From: Sutterella sp. | Lineage (GTDB): Bacteria > Pseudomonadota > Gammaproteobacteria > Burkholderiales > Burkholderiaceae_F | Direction: 5' to 3' | NCBI GenBank assembly: GCA_019418605.1 | Contig: DYBN01000059.1 | Location: 1 to 64,000, forward strand | Length of the DNA stretch: 64,000 nt | Shown: piece by piece, positions 31,525 through 39,295 of the stretch | Position numbering within the stretch: the first letter of the stretch is position 1 | Layout of the letters: every line of letters starts with the position of its first letter | The notes under the pieces: generated by a model | The model's database searches: none | Told to the model about the DNA's origin: nothing | The model's input: only the letters and a program-made list of their open reading frames with translations | Made by a program: the position numbers and the translations under genes

Positions 31525-34275
31525 ATGCTTGAACTAAAGAGCTACCAGAAACTTGCTCTCAATGCTGTTGATACTTTTTTATCTGACTGCGCCTCCGGAA
31601 AACCGGTTGCAGAGGTTTTTGAAAACACTTGTCGAGCAAACGGTTGGGGAAATGGGAAATACCTTGACTTTTTCGTCGGCAGACCTTGTGTCTGCCTTCG
31701 TATTCCGACCGGCGGCGGGAAAACTCTCATTGCAACGGCCGCGATTCGAAAAATTGATGATGCCTATTGCAAATCAGGCGCTCCCGTTGTGTTGTGGTTG
31801 ACTCCTTCAGACGCGATTACAGAACAAACCTACGCGGCGCTCTCCAACCCAGAACATCCTTACCGTCAGACACTCGATGCTGACTTCCGATCAGTAAAAG
31901 TGGTCAAGGTCGATGAGGTTGACCACGCTCTGCAACAGTCGGATTTCAGAGAGTCCTGCATCATCATTATTTCGACGATTCAGACGTTCAACATCAAGGA
32001 TACGTCGCTCCGCAATGTTTACAGTTTCAATGAGAATCTTCAGAACTTTTTTTCGGATTTGAAACCGGATCAGGCTTTTAGGCTTGAAAAAGTCGGAAAG
32101 TCGGATCTGGAAATCCCTGAACAGACGCATTTAACCTCGAGAAACCTTGGCCAAGTCAAATACTCGCTTGCCAATCTGCTGAATTTATTTGAGCCGATCA
32201 TCATTGTTGATGAAGCTCACAACAACCGTACCAACAAGTTCTTCACGACGCTCAATCGACTCAATCCCAGCGCGGTGTTGGAGCTGACTGCAACGCCAGA
32301 TAAAAAGCTCAACAACGTCATCTACCAAGTCTCTGCGTGGGAATTAAAAGCCGAAAACATGGTGAAGCTGCCGGTTATTCTCGGTGAATTCACGAATGGG
32401 TGGGAAGGTTGCATTGATGAGTCAATCAAGATCCGCAAATTGCTGGAGGCAATGTCCGCTGAGGAATCCGAGTACATTCGCCCGATTGTGCTCATACAGG
32501 CGCAGCCGAAAGGCTTGGAGCCTTCTCCCGAGCAGGTCAAGGACTATTTGATTAACACCTCCGGTGTGCCGGAAGCCTACATTGCGATTGCTACCGGTAC
32601 GACCAAGGAACTTGCCGGTGTAGACCTTTTTTCCAAGAGTTGCCCGATTCGCTACGTCATTACTGTGAAAGCGTTGAAAGAAGGTTGGGATTGCTCGTTT
32701 GCCTACGTTTTATGCAGCTTGCAAAACATTCAATCGGCCAAAGACGTCGAGCAGCTTCTCGGACGAGTGATGCGCATGCCTTACGCAAAAGCTCGTCGAA
32801 CGGAAGCGCTCAACAATTCCTATGCCAATGTAGTTTCAGCAAGCACAATGACTGCGGCTGCGCTACTGAAAGACCGGTTGGTGGAAAATCTGGGCTTTAG
32901 CCGCATTGAAGCCGATTCGATTGTTGAACAAAAGGAAGAAAAAGAAGAATCGAAAGAACCCTGTGATCTTTTCCCGGGGGAAAAAACCGGTTACATCAGA
33001 CCTCAGGATCGTCCTTCCACGCTTGTTGTTCAGACTCGGGAAGACCTGCCGAAGGCAATTGAAAGAGCTGAATTGACCGACAGCATTTCCATTACGTCGG
33101 CTCAGACCCCCTCAGGCAAGAAGATCCTTCGAGTGGCGCCGTCGGCTGATCCCGAAAAGCTGCGTGAATTCGTAAAAGCCATCTCGGAAAATGAGTCTGA
33201 CAAGGTCGCTGCAGAAAACGAGGAAGCACTTGAAACGCTCTTTGCTGAACGAGCCCGCAAGCAACACCCAGTCGACCAGACGCCGTTTCCGGAGATTCCG
33301 TGTCTGTGTTTCGATGCCGGCGGACAGACTCGTCTGCTGAGCGACAAAACCGTCATGAAGCAGACGTGGAATCCAATGCTGTACGGGACAGAACTAGAAT
33401 TCCATCCTTCCTCAAAGATCTACCGCTTTCAGATTGACGCTACCGAGAACCGGCTATTGGAGCAAGAGCGTCTTCAGGACACTCTGGAGTTGCCGTTCGA
33501 ATCTGTGTACATCACGGACAACCCGGACATGTTGGTGAGATGGGTAGCGGATCGCGTGCACCGAGCAGATGTCTATCAGCCCGTCATGATTCGCTTTGTC
33601 GAAGACCTTATCTGCAACTGGCTGATGGGAACTCAAGGGATGCCGCTTTCAAAGCTCTACGCTCATAAGGTGGAACTGGCGCGAGCCATTGAGTTGCTAG
33701 TGGAGGAGAACTATCGCAAGGCTGTGGCATCTCGGTTTGAGCAGGCATTGTTGAATCTTGAAAAATCAAGCACTTTCCCGGAATCTACCTTGGTATTTAA
33801 GTTTGATCCGTCGCGATATGTTCCACGCAATCGGTACAGCCCGGCTGAAGGCGGACGGGAATTCAAAAAGCACTTTTGTCCCTTCATTCATGACCTTCAC
33901 GCCTTCACACCCGGTGGCAAGACTTATGCGGAGGAATACTTGTGTGCGGTAGCGATCGACACAAATCCGGACGTGAAACGTTGGATTCGCAACATAGAAC
34001 GATCAGACGATGCTTTCTGGCTGCCGCTTGCCGAAGGGCGATTCTTCCCGGACTTCATCTTGGAGCTTTCCAATGGAAAGGTTCTCGTTGTTGAATACAA
34101 AGGTGAGGCACTCTATAGCAACCGTGACAGTCAACAGAAACGTCGTGTTGGGCAAGTTTGGGAAAAAGCCAGCAATGGCCGTTGCTTCTTCATGATGGCC
34201 CGTAGCAAGGATGAGTACGGGAACAATGTTGCGGCTCAAATCCAGTGGAAGATCGACAGGATCCTTGGACGATAA
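31525..34275 (+). CDS. res: Type III restriction endonuclease/helicase subunit (Res)
   Basis: A 916-residue DEAD-type ATPase and nuclease. RIPTGGGKT (59-67) is Walker A, VDEAHN (about 229-234) motif II, ELTATP (about 252-257) motif III, and LLGRVMRMPY motif VI. Near the C-terminus FFPDFILELSNGKVLVVEYKG (about 839-860) is the PD-(D/E)XK nuclease core. AGGAGAG precedes the ATG. All expected motifs are intact, so the enzyme should be active with Mod. It is the last gene of the four-gene defence operon; a strong terminator follows. Confidence 0.92.
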   Translation: MLELKSYQKLALNAVDTFLSDCASGKPVAEVFENTCRANGWGNGKYLDFFVGRPCVCLRIPTGGGKTLIATAAIRKIDDAYCKSGAPVVLWLTPSDAITEQTYAALSNPEHPYRQTLDADFRSVKVVKVDEVDHALQQSDFRESCIIIISTIQTFNIKDTSLRNVYSFNENLQNFFSDLKPDQAFRLEKVGKSDLEIPEQTHLTSRNLGQVKYSLANLLNLFEPIIIVDEAHNNRTNKFFTTLNRLNPSAVLELTATPDKKLNNVIYQVSAWELKAENMVKLPVILGEFTNGWEGCIDESIKIRKLLEAMSAEESEYIRPIVLIQAQPKGLEPSPEQVKDYLINTSGVPEAYIAIATGTTKELAGVDLFSKSCPIRYVITVKALKEGWDCSFAYVLCSLQNIQSAKDVEQLLGRVMRMPYAKARRTEALNNSYANVVSASTMTAAALLKDRLVENLGFSRIEADSIVEQKEEKEESKEPCDLFPGEKTGYIRPQDRPSTLVVQTREDLPKAIERAELTDSISITSAQTPSGKKILRVAPSADPEKLREFVKAISENESDKVAAENEEALETLFAERARKQHPVDQTPFPEIPCLCFDAGGQTRLLSDKTVMKQTWNPMLYGTELEFHPSSKIYRFQIDATENRLLEQERLQDTLELPFESVYITDNPDMLVRWVADRVHRADVYQPVMIRFVEDLICNWLMGTQGMPLSKLYAHKVELARAIELLVEENYRKAVASRFEQALLNLEKSSTFPESTLVFKFDPSRYVPRNRYSPAEGGREFKKHFCPFIHDLHAFTPGGKTYAEEYLCAVAIDTNPDVKRWIRNIERSDDAFWLPLAEGRFFPDFILELSNGKVLVVEYKGEALYSNRDSQQKRRVGQVWEKASNGRCFFMMARSKDEYGNNVAAQIQWKIDRILGR

Positions 34276-34397
34276 GGCTCAGATCGTTTGATGGCGCGGC
34301 GGGAGCATGCCGGGCACTTGTTGATGAATTGGAAAGTAAAATGACTTTTCTCAGTAAGTTGCCCATTGACCTTCAGGCCTAAGAAGAGGGCACAAAT

Positions 34398-34433
34398 AAG
34401 CGAGGCCCTGCGTGCAGACAGCCTCGCTTTTTT
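34398..34433 (+). terminator. Rho-independent terminator of the defence operon
   Basis: AAGCGAGGC (34398-34406) pairs perfectly with GCCTCGCTT (34421-34429) and is followed by a run of T (TTTTTTG). It marks the right edge of the lower-GC defence block. Confidence 0.85.
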
Positions 34434-34453
34434 GTGGGCCTCAGCGCCGGCGG

Positions 34454-34780
34454 CTATGCGTCCGGGTTCGCGGCCTTGTAGTTCCACGGCAGCCAGGGCG
34501 TGACGTCAAACGCCTCGAGGGCTTCCTTGCGGTAGCGCTTGAGCTTCTTGTCCGGGGCTCCTTCCGCGGCCTGCAGCGTCATCGACTGCTCCGTGCAGAA
34601 CTTCGCAAAGGCCCAGGCTTAGGCCTTGAGCCTGCTGGTGGCTTGCGGATGCCGTTGGCCTTGGCCGCGGACTGCGCCGTCAGCGGCCGCATTGTTGTCC
34701 GGCGGCCGTCTCGGTTCATCGAGATCAGCCTGAGCCCATCACGGGCGCGGACAATGCGGCAAGAGTTTGGGGAGCTCAGA
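34454..34780 (-). pseudogene. Decayed gene remnant (possibly transposase-derived)
   Basis: The minus strand reads as the tail of a protein (AWAFAKFCTEQSMTLQAAEG onward, ending WNYKAANPDA). An in-frame stop (TAA, 34619-34621) comes before it, and PDNNAAADGAV lies further upstream in the same frame. The DNN-type motif and the position beside a defence island suggest a transposase remnant, but I cannot name the family. GC content returns to the high level of the flanking DNA here. Confidence 0.35.
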
Positions 34781-34866
34781 CACAACCCGCAGCTTCGTCC
34801 TAACGCAAGCGGCGGAGCACCAAAGCACCCCGCCGCCAGCTTTCAGATCAAATCAGAGAAAGCCTC

Positions 34867-36699
34867 CTACTTCACAAGCTTTGCAGCCTCCTGCGCGGCC
34901 ATCCGTCCAAAGACGATGTTGCCCGTCACGGCGTTGCCGCCGTAGCGGTCTTCACCGTGCCAGCCGCCGACCACTTCGCCCGCGGCAAAAAGCCCGGCGA
35001 TGGGCTCGCCCTTGTCGTTTAACACACGCGTGCGGGTGTCGGTCTTGAGCCCCCCGAGCGTGCCGCCGATGGCGGGAATCACTTCGATGGCGTAGAGCTT
35101 GCCCGTGGTGAGCGCCTCGGGAAGTTCCTTGCGCCCGAAGTCGGCGTCCTTGCCCGCCTTCACAAAGCCCGCGTACTTCTTCGTTTCGGCAACGAAGTTC
35201 TCTTCGGGAAGCCCCAGCTTCTTGGCAAGTTGCGCGGCATTGTCGGCTTCGGTGACAAAGCCAAGCCGCACGTAGCCCTCGTGGACCTTGGCGCGCTTGG
35301 CCGCGACCGCGTCGTCATAAATGAGCCAGACCTTCTGCGCGGGCTGCTTTAGCATCGCGGCGCCAAGCTCGTTTCTCGGAGCGTTGTCGTTGTAAAAGCG
35401 CTTGCCGTCCTTGTTGACGAGAATGCCGCCGTTGGTGCGCATCGCAAGCGTAATCATGATGCTCGTGCCTGCGGCGATGTTGGGGTGCACCTGCACGCGC
35501 TCCAAGTGCTGAATTTGTGCGCCGAGGTTTTGCGCGAGATAGATCCCGTCGCCGTGGCTGCCCGGCTGCGCCGAGGTCACCATGCCGAAGAACTCGGGGT
35601 GGTACTTCGCGACAAGCGCTCCGTTGTTGGCATAGCTCCCTGCGGTGATGATGACGGCCGCCGCATCAATCTGATAGAGCCCCGTGTTCTTTCCCTTGAC
35701 CAATACGCCCGTTGCCTGGCCCTGCGCGTCCTTGTTGATGCGCACGACCTGGGAGTTGACGCGCACGTCCGCGCCCGACTTCATCAAGGCAGGCCGCATG
35801 ACGGAAACCATGTAGCGGCCGATGCCGCCCGTCTTCGTGTAGTGCATGCGGGCCGCAGAGCACCCGCCGTAGACGCCCTTGTCGATGTCAAGCTTTGCGC
35901 CGAGCCCCTCGATCCATTCAAGAGCGGCGTTGCTGTTTTTCGCGAGAACCTCCACAAGAACCTTGTCGTTGGCGCCCTTGCCCACGTGCAGCGTGTCCTT
36001 CACAAAGAGTTCGGGCGAATCCTTGATGCCGGCAGCCTTTTGCTGCGCCGAGCCCGCAACGTTCATGCCGCCCGTGGACAAAAGCGAGCTGCCGCCCACG
36101 ATCGGCATCTTTTCGAGCATCACGGTCTTCAAGCCCAGCTTTCGTGCTTCAATGGCCGCGGCCATGCCGGCGCCGCCGCCGCCCACAATCACGACGTCGG
36201 CCTTCTCAACGCGATTGGGCTCGGCGTCGAGAAACTTCGAGAGATCCACGGGCACATAGGGAATCTTTTGACGCCCGAACTTCATGTCCATCGGAAAGAT
36301 GTGGCAGTTGTTGCAGTAGGCAAAGGATGCTTCATGCCCGCCGTGGCAGGTCGTGCACGAGTCAATCGAGAGGTGCCCTGCGTGCGCCGAGATCGCTTTG
36401 CCGGCCTTCTTGTCCTTTTCGCCCAGAGCGGCGTAGGTGCCGTGGCAGGCTATGCAGGACTTGTCGATTTCCGTCTGCCCGTCCGTGACGGCCTCGCTCG
36501 GGTGGCAGGAGTTGCACCCGGCGAGCTTGTTTTTGAGGTGATAGCCCGCAAGATAGTCGCCGGCCGCACCGGTTGAGAAGATCGTCTTTGCCGAAGCCTC
36601 CTCCATGGAGGCGGCCTGCGCCGGCATCATCACCATCGCGGCAAGCCCGAGAAGGGCCGCGCCCAGGGGCGCAAGCAGTTTTCCTTTGTCTGCCGTCAT
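34867..36699 (-). CDS. Tetrahaem flavocytochrome c reductase (fumarate/urocanate reductase-like)
   Basis: A 610-residue periplasmic protein with a Sec signal (about 1-30). Four CxxCH haem sites lie at 62-66, 82-86, 115-119 and 129-133. An FAD flavoprotein domain starts near residue 168 (VIVGGGGAGMAAAI). The architecture matches Shewanella FccA and UrdA. Compared from memory, the catalytic Arg (NDNAPRNE) and the C-terminal Arg (HGEDRYGGNA) are kept. The fumarate-binding His of IHHTMGG is Gly (AIGGTLGG), and the Glu of TEAVRGNG is Leu (TLAMRTNGG). So it should reduce an unsaturated acid, but probably not fumarate itself. AAGGAG precedes the ATG. It receives electrons through its own haems, unlike the four haem-free paralogues in the window. 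Confidence 0.9.
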   Translation of the reverse strand: MTADKGKLLAPLGAALLGLAAMVMMPAQAASMEEASAKTIFSTGAAGDYLAGYHLKNKLAGCNSCHPSEAVTDGQTEIDKSCIACHGTYAALGEKDKKAGKAISAHAGHLSIDSCTTCHGGHEASFAYCNNCHIFPMDMKFGRQKIPYVPVDLSKFLDAEPNRVEKADVVIVGGGGAGMAAAIEARKLGLKTVMLEKMPIVGGSSLLSTGGMNVAGSAQQKAAGIKDSPELFVKDTLHVGKGANDKVLVEVLAKNSNAALEWIEGLGAKLDIDKGVYGGCSAARMHYTKTGGIGRYMVSVMRPALMKSGADVRVNSQVVRINKDAQGQATGVLVKGKNTGLYQIDAAAVIITAGSYANNGALVAKYHPEFFGMVTSAQPGSHGDGIYLAQNLGAQIQHLERVQVHPNIAAGTSIMITLAMRTNGGILVNKDGKRFYNDNAPRNELGAAMLKQPAQKVWLIYDDAVAAKRAKVHEGYVRLGFVTEADNAAQLAKKLGLPEENFVAETKKYAGFVKAGKDADFGRKELPEALTTGKLYAIEVIPAIGGTLGGLKTDTRTRVLNDKGEPIAGLFAAGEVVGGWHGEDRYGGNAVTGNIVFGRMAAQEAAKLVK

Positions 36700-37174
36700 T
36701 GTTCTTTTCTCCTTTGGGTCTTTGGGGAGTCAATTCTTCAGAGGACGGGCAAAAAGCGCTCAAGGCGCGGGCTTGGCAAGCGAGCCCGCAAACTGTGCCT
36801 TCATCCCTGCTCCTGCTCGCAAAGCACCCCATAGTGGTGCGTTAGCGGCGGGCGCTCCCGAAGTCACTCTAGCGCCGGGCCAAAGGCGCGGCAATGGGCC
36901 CAAACCCGCAGAAAGCCCCGGCGGCGGCGAAAAGATGCTAGCTCCAGCAAGAGGGACATATCCCGCGCGGATCAAGAGGACTTGTGGTCGTGCACCCTCA
37001 AGGTCTTTCTCTCCCGCGCGCAACAAGAAGGCATGGCGCACTTTTGCCCTTCGTCTTTGGTGCACTTTTGTCTAACGTTTAAGCCGCCTTGCGGACCGCA
37101 GCCCTTGCCTCGTGAAGTCCAGCCGGTCTCTCCGCCGGATCGTCAGACAGTTTCACGCCGCCCAATTTGGAAAT
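36700..37174. other. Gene-free stretch upstream of the tetrahaem reductase
   Basis: About 475 bases holding the promoter region of the reductase (reading leftwards) and the 3' end region of the methyltransferase. Open frames on both strands are low-complexity and lack ribosome sites. No regulator gene is adjacent. I see no clear operator. Confidence 0.4.
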
Positions 37175-37789
37175 TTATTTTTCCACCGGCCCGCCGCCAT
37201 AACCAGAATAAATCTTCCCCCGCGGAACAATATCTTCCGACGCCTCATTTCCCCATGAAATCCATCCCGGCTGAGGATAACGGGCAAAAAGCTCCAAATA
37301 AGGACCAGGAGAACACGACGTAATCAAGGCATATTGTTCATCGGGTTTTCTCGAATGCTCTCTTTTTCTCGTTTCAATCATATTGACCTGAGAACGGCCG
37401 GGCGCAAGCGTTCTCAATCTTCCTTTCACGCCGAATAAAAGAAGCTCGGTCACATTGCGAAAATAAAATCCAACGCCGCGCCCGTCGGGCCCGCCGTCTT
37501 TTCTGCGCTTTGCCCAAACGATGTTGGAGACGTATTTGAATCCCCAGGCCTTCATGACGTCAAGGCCTTCGGGCAGCAACGCGTTGGGCACCCAGAGATA
37601 GAGATGCGCATTGGCCGCGGCGCAGTCGGCAACGGGCATTGCCTTGATTTCTTCAAGGCTCATGGTTGCGTATCGGCCCAGACGCTTGTGTTCGGGCGCC
37701 ACCTTCCCGGTCCTGTTTGAAAAGCGCCAGGGCGGATCAGCCAAAATGGTTGAAAAACCACCGGAAACGAAAGGAAGCGGATCAATCAT
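37175..37789 (-). CDS. MT-A70 family DNA adenine methyltransferase (solitary)
   Basis: A 204-residue methyltransferase of the MT-A70-like group. The catalytic motif is DPPW (near residue 18), followed by LYLWVPN and ELLLFGVKG, and ends in YPQPGWISWGNE, typical of phage and mobile-element MT-A70 enzymes. The ATG at 37,789 is preferred to a TTG four codons upstream. No restriction partner is next to it; the type III system is 3 kb away and has its own Mod. It may protect the element or regulate it by methylation (inference). GC content is lower than its neighbours, suggesting separate acquisition. Confidence 0.85.
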   Translation of the reverse strand: MIDPLPFVSGGFSTILADPPWRFSNRTGKVAPEHKRLGRYATMSLEEIKAMPVADCAAANAHLYLWVPNALLPEGLDVMKAWGFKYVSNIVWAKRRKDGGPDGRGVGFYFRNVTELLLFGVKGRLRTLAPGRSQVNMIETRKREHSRKPDEQYALITSCSPGPYLELFARYPQPGWISWGNEASEDIVPRGKIYSGYGGGPVEK

Positions 37790-38270
37790 CTCGGAAAACA
37801 AACAAAATGTTTTAATTTTCCGTCATCGTAGATCTATTTTTAGATCTTTTCAACCCGTCGCAGGAGAAATTTTTTCACCCGTTGTTATCACAAAGTCTTC
37901 AAAGCGGAAGCGGTAAGTCTGCACACGGATAATAAATACCAAAAGCTTGCCAATCATCCCTACTATTTTTTCTCAAAAAATAATCAACAGCCTTTATTCA
38001 TTTCCTCCCCAATTGCTTCCCAATCCGAAGCGACAAAAAAGTACGCATCAAGCGCTATCAACACACACGCAGCCATCCGCATCAAAGTGCTTTTCTAAAA
38101 ACACCCCAAAGAGCCGCAAGCCTCCTCGCCTGCGGCATGCCCCAAAGCACCCCCAAGGCAACCGCTTCCCCGTCATCCGGGTGGTCATCCTGACTGTTCC
38201 ACGGCGACGTCTCTTGTCCGGCATTAACGACTGCCGCCGCTAGACTTTTCAAAAATCCATGCCGGCAAAG
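37790..38270. other. AT-rich gene-free stretch
   Basis: About 480 bases between the MT-A70 gene and the H-NS terminator. It is clearly richer in A/T than the surroundings (for example 37,800-38,060). H-NS prefers such DNA, so self-binding or silencing here is possible. Open frames are short and without ribosome sites. Confidence 0.4.
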
Positions 38271-38311
38271 GAAATAAAAACGCCGGCGGAGAACAACATC
38301 TCCTGCCGGCG
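38271..38311 (-). terminator. Rho-independent terminator of the H-NS gene
   Basis: On the minus strand CGCCGGC...GCCGGCG (arms at 38281-38287 and 38305-38311), with an inner GGAGA/TCTCC stem, runs into TTTTTATTTCC. It lies 59 bases past the stop of the H-NS gene. Confidence 0.85.
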
Positions 38312-38369
38312 TCGGCTTGTGGTTTTCATGCCCTCTCAGGCATGAAATTCGTCGCGGACAAAACCAAAC

Positions 38370-38675
38370 TTATTTGATCTCCATCGACTCGCGGGTCGCG
38401 CCAAGAGCGAGAGCAGCCGTAAACCACTTGGGTTCACGACCCTGACCCGTCCAGGTCTTGTCCGAATCGGGATCGCGATACTTCGGCGGACGCGGGGCGC
38501 GCGTACGGGTGGGGGCGGCGCCGGCGGTCAGACGCAGATCAGCCGCGGTAAGCCCGAACATATCAATAATGCGGCGGCATTCGGCAATGGCGTCGGCCTT
38601 GATGGAATCGCGTTCGGCATTGAGTGCTTCCTGACGCGACTGGAACTCGTCGAGTCTTTCCTTAAGAGAAGTCAT
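38370..38675 (-). CDS. hns: H-NS family nucleoid-associated protein
   Basis: A 101-residue DNA-binding protein. The N-terminal coiled-coil dimerisation part covers about 1-45 (LKERLDEFQSRQEALNAERD). The C-terminal AT-hook-like domain has KYRDPDSDKTWTGQGREPKW, the betaproteobacterial H-NS signature. It binds AT-rich DNA and silences foreign genes. AAAGGAA lies 7 bases before the ATG, an extended -10 promoter upstream, and a terminator downstream, so it is a single-gene unit. Carried by a mobile element it could lower the cost of the element to the host (established for plasmid H-NS, inferred here). Confidence 0.92.
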   Translation of the reverse strand: MTSLKERLDEFQSRQEALNAERDSIKADAIAECRRIIDMFGLTAADLRLTAGAAPTRTRAPRPPKYRDPDSDKTWTGQGREPKWFTAALALGATRESMEIK

Positions 38676-38743
38676 GAAAATTTCCTTTTAACGAATCCCG
38701 GACAAAACAAAACCAGGATCAGGTCATCCAAATATCAAGCGAA

Positions 38744-38752
38744 ACTATAGCA
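38744..38752 (-). promoter_or_regulatory. hns: Extended -10 promoter of the H-NS gene
   Basis: On the minus strand TGCTATAGT combines the extended TGn with a good -10 box (TATAGT), 69 bases before the H-NS start. The -35 region (TTTATT, 17 bases upstream) is weak, as is usual with extended -10 promoters. Confidence 0.5.
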
Positions 38753-38790
38753 GATTACAACGGCAAAATAAACGCGTATCCCGAAATATT

Positions 38791-39018
38791 CTATTTTCGA
38801 TCAAGGCCGAGATCTTCCGTCTTCCTCGAACCTCTATTCGTCTTCATATCAAAGTGATGAAATCCGCCTTTGCAGCGAAGACTCTTTTGCTCCCGCCGCA
38901 CGGCAATTCTTCGCCTGGCAACCAAACCACCCAAAGCCGCCCCAAACTTTGAATACACCGAAAATCGATTGCCGCAAGCCCCGCAAGAAGCCCTGGGCCT
39001 AATTTCAATTCCACGCAC
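38791..39018 (-). CDS. Possible small cysteine-containing protein
   Basis: A frame of about 75 residues from a GTG at 39,018, open upstream to about 39,080 without another start. It has SCGACGNRFSVYSKFGAALGGL and a single later Cys (LRCKGGF), which could form part of a zinc-binding site. The end is charged (KTEDLGLDRK). No family is recognised and there is no ribosome site, so it may be a broken gene. It lies just upstream of the H-NS promoter region on the same strand. Confidence 0.3.
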   Translation of the reverse strand: MRGIEIRPRASCGACGNRFSVYSKFGAALGGLVARRRIAVRREQKSLRCKGGFHHFDMKTNRGSRKTEDLGLDRK

Positions 39019-39295
39019 CCTTGCCGCCGTCTCCGAAAATCCTTTCGCAGCCAGCGCATGCCCATTTGCGCATTACCTGTTCTCGCCCCGCCTTGTTCTC
39101 CTCTCCCCCGCCATCAAAAACCACGCAATTGAAAAACTCCGCCGCAAGCAAGCCCATCTTCTGACCTGCCGCAAACTACGCGCGTAGGTCTCCGAAATAC
39201 ATTGCTGCGCAGGGCGTGGACTGCGCTTGGGGTCTTCGAAGAGACGTCCGGCGCCGCCCGCCCCCGCCCGAATCAATGCAAAAAGGAGAGAAGCC

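Noticed and set aside
34412..34945. 177-codon + strand frame after the defence operon
   Set aside because: Low-complexity translation, overlaps the 3' end of the tetrahaem reductase, and the minus strand reads better as a decayed gene.
35485..36576. 363-codon open frame opposite the tetrahaem reductase
   Set aside because: The minus strand encodes four CxxCH sites and an FAD fold; this frame is its antisense shadow.
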